A stretch of 64,000 bases of DNA. Source: QGON01 sp963691905. GTDB lineage: Bacteria; Pseudomonadota; Gammaproteobacteria; Chromatiales; Chromatiaceae. Position 1 is the stretch's first letter. Each line of letters starts with the position of its first letter. The stretch is taken from positions 558,001 to 622,000 of the forward strand of contig OY829892.1 in assembly GCA_963691905.1 (NCBI GenBank), read 5' to 3'. Below the pieces are notes generated by a model that saw only the letters and a list, made by a program, of their open reading frames with translations, searched no databases and had not been told where the DNA came from. The position numbers and the translations under genes are program-made. This document shows positions 58,161 to 64,000 of the stretch, in pieces.

Positions 58161-60167
58161 TCAGGTAAGCATCGACTTGAGGTTGGCCAGATGCGCGCTG
58201 CCACGCTCCTGCTTCTCCTCTTTCGACAGCTTGCTCTTCTTGCCCTCCCATACCAGATCGTCTTCCGGCAGTTCCTGTAGGAAACGGCTGGGTTCGCAAC
58301 GGATGATCTCTCCAAAGCGCTTGCGTTTCGCCGCATAGGTCATGGTCAGGCTGCGCTGGGCGCGGGTGATGCCGACGTAGGCGAGACGCCGCTCCTCTTC
58401 GATATTCTCATCCTCGATGCTGGTACGATGGGGCAGCAGCTCCTCCTCCATACCGACCAGGAAGACGTGGGGAAACTCCAGCCCCTTGGCTGCGTGCAGC
58501 GTCATCAGATGGACCTGCTCACCCACCTCCTCCTCATTCTGCCGCTCCAACACATCCATCAGGGTCAGATGGTTGATCATCTCCGCCAGCGTCTTCTCCT
58601 GCAGCTCACCATTCTGCAGGGCATTGAGCCACTCCAGCAGGTCGTTGACGTTGCCCATGCGCCTTTCACTCACCGCATCACTGCTGCTGTTCTCACGCAC
58701 CCAATCCTCGTACTGAATTTCCAGGATCAGACTGCGAATCACCTTCACCGGGTTTTCATTTTCGGCACGACGGGCAAAGTGATCGATCATCTGCGAGAAG
58801 CGTTGCAGACGTTCCAGCGGACGGCTCGAAAGCTGGGTCTGCAAACCCAGTTCGTCACAGGCTGCCAACATGCCGACCTCCCGCTGTTGAGCGTAGCCAC
58901 CCAGCTTTTCCAGGGTGGAGGGTCCTATCTCACGGCGCGGGGTGTTGACGATACGCAGAAAGGCGGTGTCGTCGTCTGGATTCGCCAGCAGCCGCAGATA
59001 GGCCATCGCATCCTTCACCTCGGTACGGGAGAAGAAGGAGGTTCCGCCACTGAGAAAATAGGGAATGTTGTGGGTGCGCAGTGCCTTTTCAAAGACACGT
59101 GCCTGGTGGTTACCACGGTAGAGAATCGCATAGTCACCATGATTGCAGCGGCTGCTGAATTTGTGGTGCAGGATCTCAGATACCACCCGCTCAGCTTCAT
59201 GCTCCTCACTGCGACACTCCAATACCCTCAGCGGGTCGCCTGGACCCAGTTCACTCCAGAGACGTTTCTCGAAGACGTGAGGATTATTGGCGATCAGATG
59301 GTTCGCCGCCTTCAGAATGCGGCCGCTGGAGCGATAGTTCTGCTCCAGCTTGGTGATCTTGAGGATGGGAAAATCCGCCTTCAACTGCGCCAGATTCTCC
59401 GGCCGGGCACCACGCCAGGCGTAGATCGACTGGTCATCGTCACCCACTACAGTGAACCTCGCCTGCACACCCACCAGCTGTTTGACCAGCTCATACTGGG
59501 CCAGGTTGGTGTCCTGATACTCATCCACCAGCAGATAGCGGATGCGGTTCTGCCACTCATCGAGGGCATCCGGATGGTCACGAAAAAGTTGCACCGGCAG
59601 CAGGATCAGATCGTCGAAATCGACTGCATTGTAGGCCTTGAGATGGCGCTGATACTCGGCAAAGAGCCGCGCATTGCCGGCTTCCAGGTCGTCTTCCGCC
59701 TGACCGAGCGCGGCTTCCGGACTGACCAGATCATTTTTCCACTCAGAGATACGCCACTGGGCGCTGGAGACCACCGCCTCGTCACCGCTGTTCTGGCGCT
59801 TCAGCAGATCCTTCAGCAGGGTGGCGCTGTCCTGGTCGTCGAAGATGGAGAAACCGGGTTTGTAACCGAGCCTTTTCAGCTCCCGGCGCAGGATATTCAG
59901 CCCCAAGGTATGGAAGGTGGAGATATTCAGCCCGCTGCCCGCTTTGCCGCCAAGCTGCTTGCCCACGCGCGCCTTCATCTCCCGCGCCGCCTTGTTGGTG
60001 AAGGTGACAGCGGTGATGCAGCGCGGATTATAGCCGCACTGCTCCACCAGATAGGCGATCTTGGTGGTGATTACCCGAGTCTTGCCGCTGCCAGCTCCGG
60101 CGAGCACCAGCAGGGGGCCATCGACATAACGAACGGCATCTCGTTGGCCGGAATTCAGGTCAGACAT
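58161..60167 (-). CDS. rep: ATP-dependent DNA helicase Rep
   Basis: Superfamily 1A 3'-5' helicase that clears proteins ahead of replication forks. The 668 residues match Rep. Motif I 'LAGAGSGKTRVI' (near 23), Ia 'TFTNKAAREMK', II 'LVDEYQDTN', III 'VVGDDDQSIYAWRGA', IV 'LEQNYRS' and VI 'VGITRAQRSL' are all present. The C-terminus is 'RFLQELPEDDLVWEGKK'. The ATG at 60167 gives the conserved start MSDLNSGQRDAV; upstream codons in the frame are not needed. It is divergent from the LOG-family gene. Confidence 0.96.
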   Translation of the reverse strand: MSDLNSGQRDAVRYVDGPLLVLAGAGSGKTRVITTKIAYLVEQCGYNPRCITAVTFTNKAAREMKARVGKQLGGKAGSGLNISTFHTLGLNILRRELKRLGYKPGFSIFDDQDSATLLKDLLKRQNSGDEAVVSSAQWRISEWKNDLVSPEAALGQAEDDLEAGNARLFAEYQRHLKAYNAVDFDDLILLPVQLFRDHPDALDEWQNRIRYLLVDEYQDTNLAQYELVKQLVGVQARFTVVGDDDQSIYAWRGARPENLAQLKADFPILKITKLEQNYRSSGRILKAANHLIANNPHVFEKRLWSELGPGDPLRVLECRSEEHEAERVVSEILHHKFSSRCNHGDYAILYRGNHQARVFEKALRTHNIPYFLSGGTSFFSRTEVKDAMAYLRLLANPDDDTAFLRIVNTPRREIGPSTLEKLGGYAQQREVGMLAACDELGLQTQLSSRPLERLQRFSQMIDHFARRAENENPVKVIRSLILEIQYEDWVRENSSSDAVSERRMGNVNDLLEWLNALQNGELQEKTLAEMINHLTLMDVLERQNEEEVGEQVHLMTLHAAKGLEFPHVFLVGMEEELLPHRTSIEDENIEEERRLAYVGITRAQRSLTMTYAAKRKRFGEIIRCEPSRFLQELPEDDLVWEGKKSKLSKEEKQERGSAHLANLKSMLT

Positions 60168-60316
60168 CTTGTTGCCAGGAAGTTTAGCGCTGTGAGGGCG
60201 AGAAGAGTACGCAGAGCATTTTGCCATTGCAACCATGCAAGCATCTGTTTCGTGACCTTGATATGATGGCTGCCTCCTTCCTTTCTCTTACTATCTATAT
60301 AGATATCGAGCAAGTC

Positions 60317-61042
60317 ATGAGCATCCAGATCAAAGACCGGCGTTCCAAGACCCGGCCACTGGCGGAAAAACAGTTGACCCGTGAATCCTGGCGGGTTTTT
60401 CAGATCATGGCCGAATTCGTGGAAGGGTTCGAGCAGTTGGGGCAGATCCGGCCCTCGGTAAGTTTCTTCGGCTCCGCCCGCACCCCCCGCAGCCACCCGC
60501 ACTATGCCCTGGCGGAAGAGATTGCACGACGTCTCTCCGACAGCGGATTCTCGGTAGTCAGCGGCGGTGGCCCCGGCATCATGGAAGCGGCCAACAAAGG
60601 GGCTTTCGAGGGAAAATCAACCAGTATCGGTCTAAACATCCAGCTGCCGATGGAGCAGGTGGGCAACCCCTATCAGGATATCTCGCTCAACTTCAAACAC
60701 TTTTTCTCCAGAAAGGTGATGTTCGTAAAATACGCTTCCGCCTATGTGGTCATGCCCGGCGGCTTCGGCACCCTGGATGAGATGGCGGAGATCCTGACCC
60801 TGGTGCAGACCCGCAAGACCAGGGAGATCCCGATCATTCTGGTGGATGATAAATTCTGGCAGGGTTTGCTGGAGTGGTTCCGCGGCTCACTTTGTGAAGC
60901 CGGTACCATTTCTCCCTCCGACCTCGACCTGGTGCAGGTCTGTAACGAGCCGCAAGAGGTGGTGGATGCTATCTTTGCACACTACGAGAGCCGTGGCTTC
61001 GAACCTTCAGCGGAAGAGCAGGAGATGCTGCTTGAACTTTAG
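60317..61042 (+). CDS. TIGR00730 / LOG-family Rossmann protein
   Basis: A 241-residue protein of the LOG family (cytokinin riboside 5'-monophosphate phosphoribohydrolase type). It carries the two signature motifs 'VVSGGGPGIMEAANKGA' and 'VVMPGGFGTLDEMAEILTLVQTRK', the phosphate- and nucleotide-binding site. Bacterial homologues such as PpnN hydrolyse purine or pyrimidine nucleoside monophosphates. The ATG at 60317 is chosen; the frame is open upstream but lacks family similarity. DUF2782 and TRAP genes follow closely. Confidence 0.92.
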   Translation: MSIQIKDRRSKTRPLAEKQLTRESWRVFQIMAEFVEGFEQLGQIRPSVSFFGSARTPRSHPHYALAEEIARRLSDSGFSVVSGGGPGIMEAANKGAFEGKSTSIGLNIQLPMEQVGNPYQDISLNFKHFFSRKVMFVKYASAYVVMPGGFGTLDEMAEILTLVQTRKTREIPIILVDDKFWQGLLEWFRGSLCEAGTISPSDLDLVQVCNEPQEVVDAIFAHYESRGFEPSAEEQEMLLEL

Positions 61043-61045
61043 GAA

Positions 61046-61384
61046 ATGACAATGAATAAACTGCTGGCTCTGCTTTTTGTATGTTCGACCGTTTTTTCCA
61101 TCCAATCAATGGCAGCAGAACCCTCTGCCGCACCTGAACCACCCGATATCCCACCGCCTGTTGTCAGTGGTGAGACCCTGGAGCCGGATGTCACCATCAT
61201 CAAGAAGGAAGAGGGCACCCTCTACGAATACCGGGTCAACGGTCTGCTCTATATGGTCAAGGTCGTGCCTCAGCTTGGCCCACCCTACTATATGCTCGAC
61301 CGGGACGGCGACGGCGAATTCGACTCAAGGGGCAGTGATCCCACCAATGTCTCCGTACCTCAGTGGGTGCTGTTTCGCTGGTAA
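61046..61384 (+). CDS. DUF2782 periplasmic protein
   Basis: A 112-residue exported protein with a signal peptide (about 1-25, cut after SMA). A Pro-rich stretch is followed by the conserved DUF2782 core 'EPDVTIIKKEEGTLYEYRVNGLLYMVKVVPQLGPPYYMLDRDGDGEFDSRG', ending PQWVLFRW. The family is found in Gammaproteobacteria, often near polA, and its role is unknown. It starts three bases after the LOG gene; the second ATG (61052) is an equal candidate start. Confidence 0.88.
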   Translation: MTMNKLLALLFVCSTVFSIQSMAAEPSAAPEPPDIPPPVVSGETLEPDVTIIKKEEGTLYEYRVNGLLYMVKVVPQLGPPYYMLDRDGDGEFDSRGSDPTNVSVPQWVLFRW

Positions 61385-61403
61385 CCCTCTGCTGCTGTAA
61401 CCA

Positions 61404-61943
61404 ATGAACGAACAACTGGCGCGACTGGCCGCCGCTATCGAAAACATCAACGACTGGTTGGGAAAACAGGTCTCCTGGCTCAGCCTGTTGATGGTGCTGG
61501 TCACTTTTACAATCGTCGTACTGCGTTACGCGTTCGACTTGGGCTGGATCTGGCTGCAGGAATCTGTGACCTACATGCATGCCACCCTGTTTCTGGTGGG
61601 CGCCGCCTATACCCTGAAACATCAGGGCCACGTACGGGTCGACATCTTCTACCGCCGCTTTTCCCCACGTACCCGTGCCTGGGTAGACCTGTTCGGCAGC
61701 CTGCTACTGTTGCTGCCTGTCTGTTTCATGATCTTCCATCTGAGCGGAGGGTATGTCGTCCAGTCCTGGGAGTTGTGGGAAGGTTCCCGCGAGGCAGGTG
61801 GTCTCGATGGCGTATTCCTGCTCAAGAGCCTGATTCTGCTCATGGCCGTGACGCTCGGCCTGCAGGGGTTGGCCCAGGCTATCCACTGTTATCTCGGACT
61901 GAATGGCCATAGGTCACTGAACGGGGATCAGAGTCCACAATGA
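61404..61943 (+). CDS. TRAP transporter small permease (DctQ type)
   Basis: A 179-residue membrane protein with four TM helices (about 22-45, 60-80, 95-118 and 140-165). It carries the DctQ pattern 'LLMVLVTFTIVVLRYAFDLGWIWLQESVTYMHATLFLVGAAYTLKHQGHVRVDIFY'. It pairs with the large DctM subunit encoded next, whose ATG overlaps its stop (ATGA). The substrate-binding protein (DctP or TAXI type) is not in the window, so the cargo, probably an organic acid, is unknown. Confidence 0.9.
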   Translation: MNEQLARLAAAIENINDWLGKQVSWLSLLMVLVTFTIVVLRYAFDLGWIWLQESVTYMHATLFLVGAAYTLKHQGHVRVDIFYRRFSPRTRAWVDLFGSLLLLLPVCFMIFHLSGGYVVQSWELWEGSREAGGLDGVFLLKSLILLMAVTLGLQGLAQAIHCYLGLNGHRSLNGDQSPQ

Positions 61944-63325
61944 GCGCCGAATTTATCCCTCTGCTGCTGTTCTTCGCCGTCTGCCTGGTACTGCTACTGG
62001 GTTATCCCGTAGCTTTCTCCCTGGGCGGCACTGCGCTGGCCTTTGCCTGGTTCGGCACATTGACCGGTCACTTCGACGATGCCTTTCTGTCGGCCCTGCC
62101 CAACAGGCTCTACGGCATCATGACCAACGAAACCCTGATCGCCGTACCCTTGTTCATCTTCATGGGGGTGATGCTGGAACGATCCCGCGTGGCGGAGAAT
62201 CTGCTCGACACCATGGCGTCCCTGTTCGGACCCATACGGGGCGGACTGGGCATATCTGTCACCCTGGTGGGCATGCTGCTGGCTGCCAGCACCGGCATCG
62301 TCGGCGCAACAGTGGTGACCATGGGTCTGCTCTCCCTGCCCACCATGCTGAAGCGCAACTACGATCCCGGCGTCTCCAGTGGCATTATCTGCGCCGCAGG
62401 CACATTGGGACAGATCATTCCCCCCTCCATCGTCCTGGTTCTGCTCGGAGATGTACTCTCTGCCGCCTATCAACAGGCACAGCTGGATTTGGGCATCTTC
62501 TCACCGGACACTGTCTCTGTCGGGGATCTATTTCTCGGCGCATTGATCCCCGGTCTGATGCTCGTTGCACTCTACCTCATCTACCTTGGGGGAGTGGCTC
62601 TATTCAGGCCGGACGCAGTACCTGCGATCCCTGAGGCAGAGCGGGAGCGGGATCTGCGAACCCTCTTGATCCGCGTCCTGAAGGTGCTGGTACCGCCGCT
62701 ATTGTTGATCGTTGCGGTACTGGGTTCGATTCTCGGCGGACTGGCGACCCCCACCGAGGCCGCGTCCGTCGGCGCCGTGGGCGCCATCCTTCTTGCCTTC
62801 AGCCAGAAACAGCTCAACCTGACCACCCTCAAGGCGGTCATGACCAGCACCACCAAGGTCACCAGCATGGTGTTCCTGATCTTCATCGGCGCTTCGCTAT
62901 TTTCGCTGGTATTCCGTGGTTTCGGCGGTGATGAGGTGGTCACCGATCTGCTGACCGGGCTACCCGGCGGCGTCTTCGGCGCAATGCTGGTGGTGATGCT
63001 GGTGATGTTTCTGCTCGGCTTCATTCTGGACTTTATTGAGATCACTTTCGTGGTGGTGCCGATCGTCGGCCCCATCCTGCTGACCATGGGGCTCGACCCG
63101 GTCTGGCTGGGCGTGATGATCGCCATCAATCTGCAGACCTCCTTTCTCACCCCGCCCTTCGGTTTCGCCCTCTTCTACCTCCGTGGTGTTGCTCCACCGG
63201 AGATCACAACCGGTACTATCTATCGCGGCGTCGCACCTTTCATCCTGATTCAACTGCTGATGCTGGGGCTGCTCTCTCTCTGGCCACAGATGGCGACTTG
63301 GTTGCCCGGCATCGTCTACCAATAA
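61940..63325 (+). CDS. TRAP transporter large permease (DctM type)
   Basis: A 461-residue transporter core with about 11-12 TM helices. Typical are 'GYPVAFSLGGTALAFAWFG', 'LIAVPLFIFMGVMLERS', 'AASTGIVGATVVTMGLLSLPTML', 'GTLGQIIPPSIVLVLLGD' and 'LATPTEAASVGAVGA'. The last half has 'ITFVVVPIVGPILLTMGLDPVWLGVMIAINLQTSFLTPPFGFALFYLRG'. It uses a sodium or proton gradient with a periplasmic binding protein. The insert near residues 165-195 ('SAAYQQAQLDLGIFSPDTV') is longer than in DctM proper, as in the mannitol/chloroaromatic-type subgroup. Confidence 0.93.
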   Translation: MSAEFIPLLLFFAVCLVLLLGYPVAFSLGGTALAFAWFGTLTGHFDDAFLSALPNRLYGIMTNETLIAVPLFIFMGVMLERSRVAENLLDTMASLFGPIRGGLGISVTLVGMLLAASTGIVGATVVTMGLLSLPTMLKRNYDPGVSSGIICAAGTLGQIIPPSIVLVLLGDVLSAAYQQAQLDLGIFSPDTVSVGDLFLGALIPGLMLVALYLIYLGGVALFRPDAVPAIPEAERERDLRTLLIRVLKVLVPPLLLIVAVLGSILGGLATPTEAASVGAVGAILLAFSQKQLNLTTLKAVMTSTTKVTSMVFLIFIGASLFSLVFRGFGGDEVVTDLLTGLPGGVFGAMLVVMLVMFLLGFILDFIEITFVVVPIVGPILLTMGLDPVWLGVMIAINLQTSFLTPPFGFALFYLRGVAPPEITTGTIYRGVAPFILIQLLMLGLLSLWPQMATWLPGIVYQ

Positions 63326-63798
63326 AACCCTCTCTTTCTGAAATATCTGTCCAGATCTGTCTGCAACGGCATAGACGCCAGATAGTGTCGGATTTTTTTA
63401 CACCCCCCACAGAACTAAATTCCCGCCACGATTAGGCACAAACACCCTTTAAAAACAACGATTTACACGAAAATAATTCCTTTTTTTGCAAGCATTATTA
63501 AACACCGTAACGATTTGTGAAATTAATGATTATCTTAGATACTTTAATTCCTTCAATCGCTATATTTCCCTCTGACATGTGGAAGAGTCTGCCGAAAATT
63601 CGATGAAAAACTTCAAAGTTACTGTCGAAAAATCTTACACAAGACTCAACGGCGCTTTCTATGTCATTAAAAAACGCGACGTATTTCGCATTATTTTCAA
63701 TCACTAAGCATTGAAAAATGAAAAAATACATATATGGCATGTTAGTTGCGGTAAGTTCATCGGACACTATGTCGCACTTCTTGGATAGAGGGATAACA
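63326..63798. other. AT-rich intergenic region upstream of the secreted-protein gene
   Basis: A 473-bp gap. An 18-nt motif at 63385-63402 matches 4907-4924. A minus-strand frame at 63498-63968 is open, but its N-terminal part is the antisense of the signal-peptide gene below. Its C-terminal third has a protein-like composition, so a short real gene cannot be fully excluded. No other feature is seen. Confidence 0.4.
63385..63402 (+). promoter_or_regulatory. 18-nt motif, second copy
   Basis: GTGTCGGATTTTTTTACA differs from 4907-4924 at one position. It lies 397 bp before the start of a gene for an exported protein that is cut by the window end. It may be a shared regulatory site. Confidence 0.25.
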
Positions 63799-64000
63799 AT
63801 GCACATCAATACAGAAGGCAGGCCCACGGGCAAGCCAAAGAAAAAAACACTGACCATGGGTATGGGGCTGATCGCCGCCATGCTCATGCTCTTCGGAATC
63901 AATGAGGCACACGCAACGGGGCCTGGCCTCAGCGCTGTTATTGCCATGGGCTGTGATTCATACACCATCGGCGTTAAAGGCGATGGGAATCAGACCGTCA
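63799..64000 (+). CDS. Secreted protein of unknown function, N-terminal part
   Basis: The gene begins at ATG 63799 with GAGGG 8 bp before it and runs off the window. The first 67 residues contain a long basic lead (about 20 residues, ending GKPKKK) and then a hydrophobic core 'MGLIAAMLMLFGI', with a cleavage site at AHA-TG near residue 39. The mature start 'TGPGLSAVIAMGCDSYTIGV' is not recognised. The AT-rich, motif-bearing leader suggests an accessory surface protein. The C-terminus is needed to tell whether it is another PEP-CTERM protein. Confidence 0.7.
   Translation, partial: MHINTEGRPTGKPKKKTLTMGMGLIAAMLMLFGINEAHATGPGLSAVIAMGCDSYTIGVKGDGNQTV

Noticed and set aside
58428..60266. 612-codon plus-strand open frame
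   Set aside because: Complete antisense of rep, whose helicase motifs are all on the other strand.
63498..63968. 156-codon minus-strand frame near the window end
   Set aside because: The first third is antisense of a signal-peptide gene with a good ribosome site. The remainder looks protein-like, but there is no start with a ribosome site, so it was not called.

Overview
The window is a chromosome segment from a gammaproteobacterium. The order and sequence of clpB, ilvD, mutM, ispB, ampD-ampE, nadC, pyk, rep and the two tRNA genes fit that class. c-type and b-type cytochromes, a DNR-like Crp/Fnr regulator, many c-di-GMP and chemotaxis proteins and a TRAP transporter suggest a free-living or facultatively host-associated, respiratory (possibly sulfur-oxidising) marine-type bacterium. 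The lineage below class level is inference. There are no rRNA genes, CRISPR arrays or complete insertion sequences.

Layout. 1-4.4 kb: GldF/GldG-like ABC exporter genes with a DUF4340-like partner, then mutM and ispB. 4.4-6.8 kb: tRNA-Pro(CGG) followed by an AT-rich 2.03-kb insert bounded by a 40-bp exact repeat of the tRNA 3' end; it holds an orphan PEP-CTERM protein, a small ORF and apparent gene debris. 6.9-15 kb: clpB with a sigma-32 promoter, a PAS-GGDEF-EAL protein, a Crp/Fnr regulator and ilvD. 15-22 kb: a response regulator / LysM-FecR protein / CHASE2 histidine kinase cluster, an OmpA-type protein with TSP3 calcium repeats and a small MscS channel. 22-29.3 kb: small accessory enzymes (thiamine-binding, HugZ-like, EgtB-like, AhpD-like with a divergent LysR, metallophosphoesterase), then nadC and FKBP. 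29.4-36.9 kb: a DUF1631 protein; a tight operon of two DUF1538 membrane proteins, a PII-like protein, a CBS protein and ampD; then ampE and a histidine phosphatase. 36.7-47.9 kb: a 28-residue membrane peptide, an AhpD-Rieske fusion, a SpoU methylase, an FmdB-like / cytochrome b pair, pyruvate kinase, a SIMPL protein, a large MscS channel, a muramidase, ChrA, and a divergent HxlR/pirin pair with a clear operator. 48-57 kb: signalling block with a MASE1-GGDEF-EAL protein, two chemoreceptors flanking an orphan PstS-like protein, and an orphan HicA-like gene. 57-64 kb: tRNA-Arg(CCG), cytochrome c, rep, a LOG-family protein, DUF2782, TRAP permeases, and the start of a secreted protein cut by the window end.

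Intergenic regions carry several dispersed palindromic repeat families. One is REP-like, with a fixed 10-nt loop and stems that vary but stay paired; one copy supplies the ampD stop codon. The least described unit is the DUF1538-DUF1538-PII-CBS operon, which reads as a nucleotide-gated membrane system of unknown substrate. The tRNA-Pro insert is the clearest sign of horizontal gain.
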